Origin: Chitinophaga horti
Lineage (GTDB): Bacteria > Bacteroidota > Bacteroidia > Chitinophagales > Chitinophagaceae
Direction: 5' to 3'
DNA: 64,000 bases
NCBI RefSeq assembly: GCF_022867795.2
Contig: NZ_CP107006.1
Coordinates: 5,084,001-5,148,000, forward strand
How positions within the stretch are numbered: position 1 is the stretch's first letter; each line of letters begins with the position of its first letter. This document shows, in pieces, positions 1 to 8,290 of this stretch. The position numbers and the translations under genes are program-made. The notes under the pieces are model-generated. The model worked only from the letters and a program-made list of their open reading frames with translations, was not told the origin of the DNA and did not search any database.

Positions 1-545
1 AGTTTCACGTCCAGAATGGTTTCGTAGAGGTGTTGTAAGGTACGCAGGGAAAACTTTTCGGGCAGCAGATCGATGCCGATGGGACCGTCGATTACTTTGT
101 GCTGCAGCCGGCGGTAACAGGTGTCGAGCATTTCTTTGTGATATGGCAACAGGTTCGGCAATCGCTTGAGGGAATGCCATCGCAAAGTGCCTTTAAACGG
201 TGCCTGCGCGGCGTTCACCAGACTGTAATAAGCGACGGAAACAAGGCTGCCTACCGGGTGCCGGTGCACGGTACCAAATGCGTGTACCTGCTCCAGCTCC
301 AGACCACTAAAGGCGGCGTGCGGGGCTAATACGCGCCAGGCAGCTGAGGATAACGTTTCTTCGGGCTGCACGGTATCGCCGGGCAACATCCAGCACCCCT
401 GGTGTTCGGGTTCCAATGATGGTAGCAATAATACTTTCAGCGTTTCGTCCTCCCAGCCAAAAATCACACAGTCTACGGAAACCGCCATTTTAAAGTGCTC
501 TCGTGCATCCCCGGTGGAGGGATTCGCTGCGGTGTATGTGTTCAT
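1..545 (-). CDS. Nudix-related transcriptional regulator (AraR/NrtR-like), 3' end outside window
   Basis: An open frame starts at the ATG at 543-545 and runs without a stop off the left edge (181 codons seen). The first ~140 residues look like a Nudix fold of the Bacteroidota sugar-regulator type (MAVSVDCVIFGWEDE, then WMLPGDTVQPEETL). The rest (YHKEMLDTCYRRLQHKV, then DLLPEKFSLRTLQHLYE) resembles the C-terminal winged helix of NrtR/AraR regulators. The Nudix box is degenerate: the REUxEExGU core is replaced by WRVLAPHAAF, so hydrolase activity is unlikely and a ligand-sensing DNA-binding role is inferred. A later in-frame Met at residue 20 is a possible alternative start. The controlled genes would lie to the left and cannot be seen. 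Confidence 0.75.
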   Translation of the reverse strand, partial: MNTYTAANPSTGDAREHFKMAVSVDCVIFGWEDETLKVLLLPSLEPEHQGCWMLPGDTVQPEETLSSAAWRVLAPHAAFSGLELEQVHAFGTVHRHPVGSLVSVAYYSLVNAAQAPFKGTLRWHSLKRLPNLLPYHKEMLDTCYRRLQHKVIDGPIGIDLLPEKFSLRTLQHLYETILDVK

Positions 546-723
546 AATCGTGGAATGTTCAACGGATATCGTATCCGGGGCAATAACAATAACTAACAAA
601 AGATAATCAATTTTCGACAGATGGCATGGGCCATATTTTACACTTATCCGGCAGCGTACGTCTTTCCCGGCGGAAGCAAACTCGCGTACACTGCTTTTAA
701 ACGATGAAGGTACAGGTGATTTA

Positions 724-2355
724 TTATTTACCGGCGTACACCTTTCTGCCTCCGATATACGTGGCGACCACGCGTGTTGTAAGTATGTCCGTTACGGGCA
801 TTTTCATCAAATCACGATCGAGCAGGATGAAGTCTGCCAGCTTACCCGGCTCCAGACTGCCTTTCTCTTTTTCTTCAAATGCCGCCCTTGCTGCCCATAT
901 GGTCATGCCCCTTAATGCCCGCTCACGCGACAACGCATTTTCCGCCTGGAAGCCGCCCTCCGGGTAACCTTTCGCATCTACTCTACCCACCGCCGCTAAA
1001 AAGGTTTTTAACGGGCTAATATCCTCCACAGGAAAGTCGGTACCGAGGGGCAGCCAGCCATTTTGTTCGAGCAATTGCCTGTACGCATAAGCCGTTTTCA
1101 CCCGCTGATGCCCCAGCCTGCTGGCAGCCCAATACATATCGGAAGTAGCATGCGTCGGCTGTACGGAAGGCACGACACTATACTCGCCAAACAGGTGAAA
1201 GTCGGCACTGTCTACCACCTGCGCATGTTCGATACGCCAGCGCTTATCGTTCTTTCCTTTTAAAGCGGATGCGTAAATATTCAATATTTCCCGGGTGGCA
1301 GAGTCGCCTATTGCATGTGTACACATTTGTAAAGCGGTGCCGGCCATCTCCTGTGCTTTTGCCGCGAAGTAGGATTTGTCTTTCAGCAGAAAGCCTTTCC
1401 AGCCGGCCTTATCTGCATATTCGTGTAACAAACAGGCACCACGGGAACCGAGCGCGCCGTCTGCATAAAATTTCATACCACCTATGTTGATACGATCCTT
1501 CTTATATGGACCATGTTGCTTCAGCCACTGCCAGTTGGTTTCATTGTCGCTGAGCATGACGTATACGCGCATCTGAACGCTGCCGCTGCGTTGCAGGGTG
1601 TCGAGCAATAAGGCTTCTTTCAATTCCAGCCCGCAATCGGATACACTTGTAAGTCCTACCGCAAAACATTGCTGCTCGGCTGCGCGCCAACTCTTTTCAT
1701 ATTGCGCCGGGGAGGGTGATGGTATTTTGGAGGATACGAGATCTACGGCATTATCGATGAGTATACCGGTGAGGCGGCCGTTGCTCGTCTCCACCATGCC
1801 GCCGGTCAATATTTGGCCCGCTTTTACGCCCGCTGCATCCAAAGCTGCCTGGTTCACCACGGCCGCGTGACCATCCACCCGCGCGAGGAATACCGGTGTG
1901 TTGGGGAAGGCACTGTCCAATTGCGACTTGTCGGGGAAACTTTTTACGTCCCAGTCGTTCTGGTCCCAGCCGCGGCCGAGTATCCATGGTTGCGGATTGG
2001 CGGCGGCGAAGGCCTTTACTTTGTTTACCACTTCCTGCCAGCTGCCCGTCCCGGCCAGCGCTACCTGTTGCAGTCCGAGGCCGTAGCCGGTAAAATGAGC
2101 GTGCGCGTCAATAAAACCGGGGTATATAACCTTGCCGTCAGCATCGATCCGTTCGGCATAGGCGTATTGGTCCTGTAGGGCATCGTTGCTGCCTACGGCC
2201 AATATGTGACCGTTCCTGATGGCCATGGCCTGTGCTACAGTGAACGAGTCGTTTACCGTGTAAATAACGGCGTTGTAGAGGAGCAGGTCTGCGGGCGGCT
2301 TTGACTTACAGGCGGCCAGCAACGAAAGCAGCAGTATAACGGAACGGTATTTCAT
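724..2355 (-). CDS. YtcJ-like metal-dependent amidohydrolase, lipoprotein
   Basis: 543 residues. A lipoprotein signal peptide ends in LLAAC (Cys16), so the enzyme is probably anchored on the envelope. The amidohydrolase metal motif GFIDAHAHFTG sits at residues 80-90 (His85, His87), with further motifs of the YtcJ/amidohydrolase-3 family (GRGWDQNDW, HAIGDSA, then GTDFPVE near residue 475) and a C-terminal EPGKLADFILLDRD that rebuilds the small beta domain. The family hydrolyses amide or carbamate bonds on small molecules; the substrate cannot be read from sequence. It is divergent from ligA, with only 59 bases between the two starts. The ATG at 2353-2355 is the natural start because the signal peptide begins there. 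Confidence 0.85.
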   Translation of the reverse strand: MKYRSVILLLSLLAACKSKPPADLLLYNAVIYTVNDSFTVAQAMAIRNGHILAVGSNDALQDQYAYAERIDADGKVIYPGFIDAHAHFTGYGLGLQQVALAGTGSWQEVVNKVKAFAAANPQPWILGRGWDQNDWDVKSFPDKSQLDSAFPNTPVFLARVDGHAAVVNQAALDAAGVKAGQILTGGMVETSNGRLTGILIDNAVDLVSSKIPSPSPAQYEKSWRAAEQQCFAVGLTSVSDCGLELKEALLLDTLQRSGSVQMRVYVMLSDNETNWQWLKQHGPYKKDRINIGGMKFYADGALGSRGACLLHEYADKAGWKGFLLKDKSYFAAKAQEMAGTALQMCTHAIGDSATREILNIYASALKGKNDKRWRIEHAQVVDSADFHLFGEYSVVPSVQPTHATSDMYWAASRLGHQRVKTAYAYRQLLEQNGWLPLGTDFPVEDISPLKTFLAAVGRVDAKGYPEGGFQAENALSRERALRGMTIWAARAAFEEKEKGSLEPGKLADFILLDRDLMKMPVTDILTTRVVATYIGGRKVYAGK

Positions 2356-2414
2356 ATCAATAAATTCGGGCGATAATTGTTGTAAAGTTTAAATTTACGC
2401 CACAGATCTTAAGT

Positions 2415-4526
2415 ATGTACACGAAAGAAACGGAAAGAACTTTAACGCAAGTAGCTAAAGAGCTGCTTAGCCTGTTGCCGGAAGAGGGCATGATAAATGA
2501 GAGCGCTACCGACACGGTGGAAGCGCTGCGTCGCGTGATCCGCTATAACGACTACCGTTATTACATACAGGACGACCCGGTGTTGTCCGACTTTGAATAT
2601 GATCAATTGTTCGCCTGGCTCAAGAAGCTTGAAAAAACATACCCGGACCTGATGACGCCCGACTCGCCTACCGCACGTGTGGCGCAGGGCCTTTCGAAAA
2701 ACTTCCCTTCGGTGCAACACCTCGTACCGATGTTAAGTCTCGAAAACTCTTACAATGAAGATGACCTCACGGACTGGGACCGCAAAACCCGCGAGCTGAC
2801 AGGCTTGCCGGAAATTGAATACTGCATAGAACCCAAGTTCGATGGCGCCAGTATTTCCCTCATTTACGAAAACGATCTGCTCACACGCGGCGCTACCCGC
2901 GGCGATGGTGTAGCGGGTGACGATATCACTACGAACATCCGCCAGATAAGAACGATCCCGTTGTCGGCACCGTTTTCGCATTACGGCATACAGCAGATCG
3001 AGATCCGTGGCGAGGTGCTCATCAACAAAAACACGTTTAAGAAATTCAATGATCAGCGCATGGCCGACAACCTGCCGCCGCTGGCCAATCCGCGCAACGC
3101 CGCATCGGGCTCATTGCGCATGGTCGATCCGAAAGAGGTGGCCAAACGCGGACTGGAAGCGTTCCTGTATCATATGAGTTACCACGTGATGCTGGACGGA
3201 CAAACGGAACCAGCCCCGTTGCAATCACATAGTGGCACGTTAGATCTGCTGTATGAATTAGGCTTCCGGAGCCCGGCGAAAGAGAAGACGGTAGTGAAAG
3301 GTATTAAGGCGGTGATTGATTATGTACACAATTTCGAAGCCCGCCGCGACGATCTGCCATATGAGATCGACGGCATGGTGATCAAAGTAAATAACTACGA
3401 TTTACAAGACCGCCTCGGCATGACCACCCATCACCCACGCTGGGCCATGGCGTTTAAATTTAAAGCACGCCAGGCGACAAGCAAACTGCGGAACGTAGAG
3501 TTCCAGGTAGGCCGTACCGGCTCCATTACACCAGTCGCGAAAATCGATCCGGTGCCGATTGGCGGCGTAATGGTAGGTTCCATTTCGCTCTTTAATGAAG
3601 ACGTGATCCGCGAGAAGGATTTGAAGATAGGCGACACCGTACTGGTAGAACGCGCCGGCGACGTGATCCCGTACATTGTTAAATCAATGGCCGATTTGCG
3701 TGATGGTTCGGAGAAAGATATCATCTTCCCTAAAACCTGCCCGGTTTGTGATCACGAATTATTTAAGCCGGAAGGTGAAAGTGTATGGCGCTGCAACAAC
3801 ATCAACTGCGAAGCGCAGGTAGTGGAAAGGATCATTCACTTCGTCAGCAAAGATGCGATGGACATCCGCAGCTTTGGCGAAAGCAACGTGCGTAAGTTTT
3901 ACGGCCTCGGCATCCTCAAAGATGTACCGGGTATTTATGAAATGGACTTTACTGAGATCGCGAAGCAGGGCGGGTTTGGAGCAAAGTCTATCACCAATCT
4001 TACCACCGCTATTGAGCACTCCAAAACGCAACCGTTACACCGTTTGATCTTCGGCCTCGGCATTCGTTACGTTGGAGAAACGACGGCTAAAACGCTGGCG
4101 CATGCCGTGAAGGAGCTTACGGAGTTAAAAGATTTTACAGAAGAACAACTGCTCGCGTTAGAAGATATCGGTCCGAAAGTAGCAGGTTCCATCCGCCAGT
4201 TCTTTAGTGATGAAGGCAACGTACAAATGCTCGAACGCTTACGGGCGTTGGGTGTGAACCTGCAGAACACCCAAGGCAGCCTATCTGCCGAAGGCACCCT
4301 GAGCGGACAAACATTTTTGTTCACGGGCACCCTGTCCAAACTAAAACGCAGCGATGCAGAATCCATCGTAGAACAACACGGCGGCAAACTACTCAGCGGC
4401 GTAAGCAGCAAACTTAACTACCTGGTAGTGGGTGAAGATGCCGGCAGCAAACTGGAAAAGGCAAAGAAGATCAACACCATCAAAATATTAACGGAAGACG
4501 ATTTCATTAAACTGGTAGAAAACTGA
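2415..4526 (+). CDS. ligA: NAD-dependent DNA ligase LigA
   Basis: 703 residues, slightly longer than the usual ~670 because of about 25 extra residues at the N-terminus. It seals nicks in replication and repair using NAD+. Domain Ia (YYIQDDPVLSDFEYDQL, residues 49-65) binds NMN. The adenylated lysine is Lys141 in EPKFDG. The OB fold, a four-cysteine zinc finger (CPVCDHELF, then WRCNNINCEAQV), helix-hairpin-helix repeats and a C-terminal BRCT domain (GQTFLFTGTLSKLKR, then LNYLVVGEDAGSKLEKA) follow in the normal order. The stop overlaps the ATG of tadA by one base (TGATG), so the two are probably translationally coupled. Confidence 0.98.
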   Translation: MYTKETERTLTQVAKELLSLLPEEGMINESATDTVEALRRVIRYNDYRYYIQDDPVLSDFEYDQLFAWLKKLEKTYPDLMTPDSPTARVAQGLSKNFPSVQHLVPMLSLENSYNEDDLTDWDRKTRELTGLPEIEYCIEPKFDGASISLIYENDLLTRGATRGDGVAGDDITTNIRQIRTIPLSAPFSHYGIQQIEIRGEVLINKNTFKKFNDQRMADNLPPLANPRNAASGSLRMVDPKEVAKRGLEAFLYHMSYHVMLDGQTEPAPLQSHSGTLDLLYELGFRSPAKEKTVVKGIKAVIDYVHNFEARRDDLPYEIDGMVIKVNNYDLQDRLGMTTHHPRWAMAFKFKARQATSKLRNVEFQVGRTGSITPVAKIDPVPIGGVMVGSISLFNEDVIREKDLKIGDTVLVERAGDVIPYIVKSMADLRDGSEKDIIFPKTCPVCDHELFKPEGESVWRCNNINCEAQVVERIIHFVSKDAMDIRSFGESNVRKFYGLGILKDVPGIYEMDFTEIAKQGGFGAKSITNLTTAIEHSKTQPLHRLIFGLGIRYVGETTAKTLAHAVKELTELKDFTEEQLLALEDIGPKVAGSIRQFFSDEGNVQMLERLRALGVNLQNTQGSLSAEGTLSGQTFLFTGTLSKLKRSDAESIVEQHGGKLLSGVSSKLNYLVVGEDAGSKLEKAKKINTIKILTEDDFIKLVEN

Positions 4527-4969
4527 TGCAGTTAAGCGACGAACATTATATGCAACAGGCGCTTAGAGAGGCACGCCTGGCAGGAGAAGAAGGAGAAGTG
4601 CCCATCGGCGCGGTAGTAGTCATGAACGGACAAATTATCGGGCGCGGGCACAACCAGGTGGAAACGCTGAACGATTGCACCGCTCATGCCGAAATGATTG
4701 CCCTTACGGCGGCGTTCAACACCCTCGGAAGCAAGTACATCATGGATGCTACGATCTACGTAACGCTGGAGCCTTGCGTGATGTGCTCAGGTGCGTTGTA
4801 CTGGAGTAAGATCGGGCGCGTGGTATACGGCGCGCAGGATGAAAAGAACGGCTACCGGCGGGTAACAGGGGCCACATCGCCCTTTCACCCCAAAACAAAA
4901 ATCGAACACGGACTGTTTGCGGAAGAGTGCCTTCAACTTGTAAAGGACTTCTTCGCAGCAAGAAGATAA
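4526..4969 (+). CDS. tadA: tRNA-specific adenosine deaminase TadA
   Basis: 147 residues, the usual length. It deaminates A34 to inosine in the tRNA-Arg anticodon. The zinc site is complete: His54 and the proton-shuttle Glu56 in TAHAEMIAL, then Cys84 and Cys87 in LEPCVMCSGAL. The family-typical RVVYGAQDEKNGYRR follows, and the C-terminus ends in LVKDFFAARR. The gene begins on the last base of the ligA stop codon. A long hairpin overlaps its own stop codon and ends the transcript. A guanine deaminase of similar fold is less likely because of the TadA-like loop and short C-terminus. Confidence 0.93.
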   Translation: MQLSDEHYMQQALREARLAGEEGEVPIGAVVVMNGQIIGRGHNQVETLNDCTAHAEMIALTAAFNTLGSKYIMDATIYVTLEPCVMCSGALYWSKIGRVVYGAQDEKNGYRRVTGATSPFHPKTKIEHGLFAEECLQLVKDFFAARR

Positions 4970-5006
4970 ATGAAAAGGACCGGCATGCTGCCGGTCCTTT
5001 TCATTT
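4968..5006. terminator. bidirectional terminator between tadA and the SPFH gene
   Basis: A perfect 18-bp inverted repeat (arms 4968-4985 and 4989-5006, core AAAAGGACCGGCA) has a 3-base loop. The outer A/T bases give a U-rich tail on each strand. It sits exactly between two convergent genes and overlaps the end of both, so it can terminate in both directions. Confidence 0.85.
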
Positions 5007-5940
5007 ATGCATGTTGTTTGCTATCCATCAGTTTGTTCAGACTCATTAACTGCTTCATGGTATGGTCCATACCTTCGGAGGAACCATCCAGGAAGATCAC
5101 GTTACCTTTCGAGTTTTCGGAGAAGTGTTTGATTGCTTCCGTCCACATCGAGAAGAGAATAACAGAGGTATCGAGGTTGGCCTGCTGCATTTCTTTTGCA
5201 GCCATGGTCATACCCTTGGCCACCTCCTCGCGGAACAGTGCCACACCCTGGCCGCGCAGTTGTGCCGCCTGGCGTTCTGCTTCCGCCGCGATCTTGATCG
5301 CATTACCATCTGCTTCTGCTGCTTTTGTTTTCGTGATCAGTAAAGCCTGACCTTCATTCTCGGCTGCCGCCTTCAGGTTGTTGGAGGCCACCACCTGCGC
5401 CATGGAGCGCATAATGGCATCGTCGAAGGTGATGTCGTTCATCTGCAAATCCTGCAGGTGAAAACCCCACTCTTCTAATATCTGGTCAATTTGTTGCTTA
5501 ACGTGTTCGGTAATATCGCGGCGCAGTCCCAATACTTCGGATTGTTTTTTAGTGGCTACAAATCCGCGGATAGATCCTTCGATCGTGCGCACGAGCGCCT
5601 GCATAAAGCTACGCTCGTCCATGAACTTAAAGGCCACGTTTTTAATCGTTTCTTCCTGCTGATTTAATACGGAATACAGCAACATGGCCTTAAAATACAC
5701 ATTCGCCTGGTCTACCGTAATAGCCTGGAACTCCAGCTCCACAGAGCGGTTCTGGATAGAAATGCGTTTGAATACCTTTTCGATGATGGGGATTTTGAAG
5801 TTAAGCCCCGGAAAAAGTATCCTGTTGTACTTTCCGAAGATAGTCGTAACGCCGATGCTGCCCTGCTGCACCGTCACGAACGAGGTAAACAGGATCAGGA
5901 CCAGCAGGACGATAATGCCGGGCAATAAGTAGCTACTCAT
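5005..5940 (-). CDS. SPFH/band 7 (stomatin-prohibitin-like) membrane protein
   Basis: 311 residues. One N-terminal membrane segment (residues ~5-22, LLPGIIVLLVLILFTSF) is followed by an SPFH domain (~25-190: GSIGVTTIFGKYNRILFPGLNFKIP, then RSVELEFQAITVDQANVYFKAMLLYSV). A long alanine/glutamate-rich helical region (~195-265: KAAAENEGQALLITKTKAAEADGNA and AAEAERQAAQLRGQG) follows, the usual oligomerisation coiled coil. Such proteins form membrane microdomain scaffolds and can control membrane proteases; no partner gene is adjacent. The closest type is the HflC/slipin group rather than flotillin. Confidence 0.88.
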   Translation of the reverse strand: MSSYLLPGIIVLLVLILFTSFVTVQQGSIGVTTIFGKYNRILFPGLNFKIPIIEKVFKRISIQNRSVELEFQAITVDQANVYFKAMLLYSVLNQQEETIKNVAFKFMDERSFMQALVRTIEGSIRGFVATKKQSEVLGLRRDITEHVKQQIDQILEEWGFHLQDLQMNDITFDDAIMRSMAQVVASNNLKAAAENEGQALLITKTKAAEADGNAIKIAAEAERQAAQLRGQGVALFREEVAKGMTMAAKEMQQANLDTSVILFSMWTEAIKHFSENSKGNVIFLDGSSEGMDHTMKQLMSLNKLMDSKQHA

Positions 5941-5967
5941 AGTTATGCATTGATTTTAATTACAACA

Positions 5968-6001
5968 TAAATGTAATATAAAATCTATAACTACAACAAA
6001 A
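5968..6001 (-). promoter_or_regulatory. candidate promoter of the SPFH gene
   Basis: On the minus strand, TTTTG (complement of 5997-6001) is followed after 21 bp by TACATTTA (complement of 5968-5975). This is close to the Bacteroidota consensus TTTG-N19-21-TAnnTTTG and lies about 30 bases before the SPFH start codon. Confidence 0.4.
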
Positions 6002-6056
6002 TTGGAAAATCGGGGTAGAGCGAGGGGGATCAAATCAAACACTCGGTTGCCAGGGG

Positions 6057-6107
6057 CCGGACTTCAAACAAGTTTGTTGGGTTAACAAACAATGAATGAA
6101 AGTCCGG
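6057..6107. repeat. nested inverted repeat, possible transcript hairpin
   Basis: Outer arms CCGGACTT (6057-6064) and AAGTCCGG (6100-6107) enclose a second inverted repeat GTTTGTT (6072-6078) / AACAAAC (6084-6090). It lies downstream of the small gene ending at 6138 on the minus strand and could form its 3' end, but no U-run follows. Confidence 0.35.
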
Positions 6108-6137
6108 TCTATTTAATGGCAAAGCAGCACCATGATG

Positions 6138-6350
6138 CTACTGTATCTTTTGGCATTTTCTTAAGTATATGAATGCATCGTCCAACTCAATTTGTTTCAA
6201 TTGATAGGCCAGACGGGTTTTCAGATCCTCTGTTTCTTCCTTGATTTTTTTATACTGGTCTTTTAAGGCCTCATATCGTGAAATAATCTCTTCGGGCGTA
6301 GCTGTGTCGTTGAGATCCAGGATAAAATAGGCTTTTTCGTCGGTTATCAT
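6138..6350 (-). CDS. small coiled-coil protein of unknown function
   Basis: 70 residues, no family recognised. It is charged and predicted helical: an N-terminal stretch (MITDEKAYFILDLNDTATPEEI) is followed by heptad-like helices (YEALKDQYKKIKEETEDLKTRL). There is no signal peptide or membrane segment. The start resembles the first helices of J-domain-like or SMC-like small proteins, but no HPD motif is present. It lies 232 bases downstream of the PAS-LuxR gene on the same strand, and a perfect palindrome (6434-6455) lies in its upstream region. It could be a target of that regulator; this is inference only. Confidence 0.6.
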   Translation of the reverse strand: MITDEKAYFILDLNDTATPEEIISRYEALKDQYKKIKEETEDLKTRLAYQLKQIELDDAFIYLRKCQKIQ

Positions 6351-6433
6351 AGTGATAAGTAAGTTATTACTAAGCTATCCAAAATGAACTCCTCATAATC
6401 TGCTACTAAATTACTCGAGAATATAACGCGAGG

Positions 6434-6455
6434 AAATACCCAAGCTTGGGTATTT
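6434..6455. promoter_or_regulatory. perfect 22-bp palindrome, candidate operator
   Basis: Two 11-bp half sites (AAATACCCAAG and its exact complement) meet at a HindIII-like AAGCTT centre with no loop. It stands 84-105 bases before the start of the small gene at 6350 and downstream of a LuxR-type regulator gene. The lack of a loop favours a dimeric protein-binding site over a hairpin. Confidence 0.45.
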
Positions 6456-6582
6456 TTCAGGGTTTTATGTTAAAGAAATTATAAATAACATACCTTCCTA
6501 AATCTAGTAGCAGTAAGCGTTTCAGGAGTCTATTTTCAAAATAACTAATACAAAAAATATTGATTAAGGGGCAATTGGGATA

Positions 6583-7284
6583 CTATTGAATACCGGTTTG
6601 TTTTGCCAGGGCCACCAACTCCGAGGTGTTTCTAACTTTCAGTTTGAGTCTGATATTTTTGCGATGTGTCTCCACTGTATAGCGGCTGAGGGTCAGCTTT
6701 TCCGCTATCTCTTTGTTATTAAATCCTTGTGCTGCTAATGTAAATATAACCTTTTCCCTTGCTGTTAATTTATTAAGTATGTCTTCGTTACGCCGCCGTA
6801 ATACTTCGCGTAAAGCCTCGCTGATCTGGCTGCCTGTATCGATCGCGATAGAGATATCGAGGAACGCGCAGATCACGTCTACCACGTTTCCCTGCTCATC
6901 AAAGGTGTATGGGCAACCAAGCCCCACTACCCAAAACCAATAATCGGAATCCCTGCGCTTTACCCGCAGTACGCCGCCAAACATGTTCTTTTTTTCGCGG
7001 AACGACTGGCTCGATTCGGCCGTTACCATTCTGTCGTCGGGGTGAATGACCAGAGGGAAAAAAGCACTGCCGAGAGACTGCATTTCTTCAAGGCTGTACC
7101 CAATGGTATCTTCCAAAGTTTTATTACACCATGTAACGGATTGCTGGTCGATGTTGGAAATGTAAACCATCGCAGGCATCTGCTGAACAATGGATTGTAG
7201 TTGCTGTAACTGGCTGCCTGATCGAGCATTCTCCGATATCATCGCATCTGGAGAATCGCGGTGGCCTGTGCCCTGGTCCTGCAT
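6583..7284 (-). CDS. PAS-LuxR transcriptional regulator
   Basis: 233 residues. A PAS fold spans about residues 32-147 (AMVYISNIDQQSVTWCNKTLEDTIGYSLEEM, a PAS-3-like end VICAFLDIS). A LuxR/NarL helix-turn-helix spans 173-230 (LTAREKVIFTLAAQGFNNKEIA, then LSRYTVETHRKNI). There is no receiver domain, so the input is probably a small ligand or redox signal sensed by the PAS domain rather than phosphorylation. It is soluble, with no membrane segment. It is divergent from sodA, with 345 bases between the starts. The target is unknown; the 22-bp palindrome 130 bases beyond its 3' end is a candidate site. Confidence 0.85.
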   Translation of the reverse strand: MQDQGTGHRDSPDAMISENARSGSQLQQLQSIVQQMPAMVYISNIDQQSVTWCNKTLEDTIGYSLEEMQSLGSAFFPLVIHPDDRMVTAESSQSFREKKNMFGGVLRVKRRDSDYWFWVVGLGCPYTFDEQGNVVDVICAFLDISIAIDTGSQISEALREVLRRRNEDILNKLTAREKVIFTLAAQGFNNKEIAEKLTLSRYTVETHRKNIRLKLKVRNTSELVALAKQTGIQ

Positions 7285-7629
7285 ATTTTATCTTTTAAAC
7301 AAACAATAGTGAAACTAACGGTTCATACTATACGAAAACGAATATAGCGAAAAGTGCGTTAACCGTTGTAACACTTATATGTAAATATAACACTAATGTA
7401 ATGCGAAGCTTACCTCACTTAAATCGGTACAGGGCCCTCATCTTTCATTCAAATTTCGGTCAGTTAACAGAGGGGTTACGCTTACTAATATACTACAAAA
7501 AAACTTATAATGGGTTAAATAAGCACAAGAATCTGCGAACAAACCTTTTGTCATTTATCCCATTAGGTACTAAATTTGATAACTTTTTAGATCACAAACG
7601 ACTATTATTTAACCAATAAAAATAGGATC
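7285..7629. other. non-coding gap between PAS-LuxR gene and sodA
   Basis: 345 AT-rich bases between two divergent genes. The right half carries the sodA promoter candidate (7547-7578). Short AT-rich imperfect inverted repeats occur around 7373-7392. One short open frame (7401-7619) shows no coding character and was rejected. Confidence 0.6.
7547..7578 (+). promoter_or_regulatory. sodA promoter
   Basis: TTTG (7547-7550), 20 bp, then TAAATTTG (7571-7578), an exact match to the Bacteroidota housekeeping consensus. The predicted start of transcription is about 45 bases before the sodA ATG at 7630. Confidence 0.7.
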
Positions 7630-8235
7630 ATGGCATTTACACTCCCAAGCTTACCGTATGCTTCCGATGCGCTGGAGCCGCATTTTGATAAACAAACCAT
7701 GGAAATTCACCATGGCAAGCACCACCAGGCTTATGTAGATAATCTGAATAAAGCGATTGCAGGTACCGAAAACGAGAATAAATCACTGGAAGAGCTGGTA
7801 GCCAGCGCTGGTAAAATCAGCCCTGCTGTACGTAACAACGGCGGCGGTCACTGGAACCACAGCTTCTTCTGGACCAGCCTCGCACCAAATGCAGGCGGCG
7901 CTCCTACAGGTGCGCTCGGCGAAGCGATTAACAGCGCTTTCGGTTCTTTCGACGCCTTTAAAGAGAAATTCAACCAGGCTGGTATCACCCGCTTCGGTTC
8001 GGGCTGGGCATGGCTGCTGGTAAAAGACGGCAAGCTGGAAATTAGCTCTACACCTAACCAGGACAATCCACTGATGGACGTTGCCGAAGTGAAAGGCACG
8101 CCACTGCTGGGTGTTGACGTATGGGAACACGCTTACTACCTGAAGTATCAGAACCGTCGTGCAGATTACCTGAACGCGTTCTGGAGCCTCGTAAAATGGG
8201 AAGAAGTAGCGAAACGTTTCGATGCTGCTAAATAA
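7630..8235 (+). CDS. sodA: superoxide dismutase, Mn type
   Basis: 201 residues, full length. It converts superoxide to oxygen and hydrogen peroxide in the cytoplasm (no signal peptide). The four metal ligands are present: His27 (MEIHHGKHHQAY), His77 (GGGHWNHSFFW), Asp163 and His167 (GVDVWEHAYY). Gly71-73 together with Gln144 (STPNQDNPLM) is the Mn-type second-sphere arrangement; an Fe enzyme would carry the Gln near residue 70. Mn or cambialistic use is therefore inferred. It is a single-gene unit with its own promoter and terminator. Confidence 0.96.
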   Translation: MAFTLPSLPYASDALEPHFDKQTMEIHHGKHHQAYVDNLNKAIAGTENENKSLEELVASAGKISPAVRNNGGGHWNHSFFWTSLAPNAGGAPTGALGEAINSAFGSFDAFKEKFNQAGITRFGSGWAWLLVKDGKLEISSTPNQDNPLMDVAEVKGTPLLGVDVWEHAYYLKYQNRRADYLNAFWSLVKWEEVAKRFDAAK

Positions 8236-8250
8236 GCCTCATCTTACTCA

Positions 8251-8290
8251 ACATAGAAAGGGAGAAGCAAATGCTTCTCCCTTTCTATGT
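8251..8290. terminator. bidirectional terminator between sodA and DUF1080 gene
   Basis: A perfect 19-bp inverted repeat (8251-8269 and 8272-8290; core GGGAGAAGCA) has a two-base loop. It abuts the stop codon of the convergent gene at 8291 and follows sodA by 15 bases. Confidence 0.85.

Noticed and set aside
7401..7619. 72-codon frame in the sodA upstream region
   Set aside because: Overlaps the sodA promoter and has a composition like non-coding AT-rich DNA.
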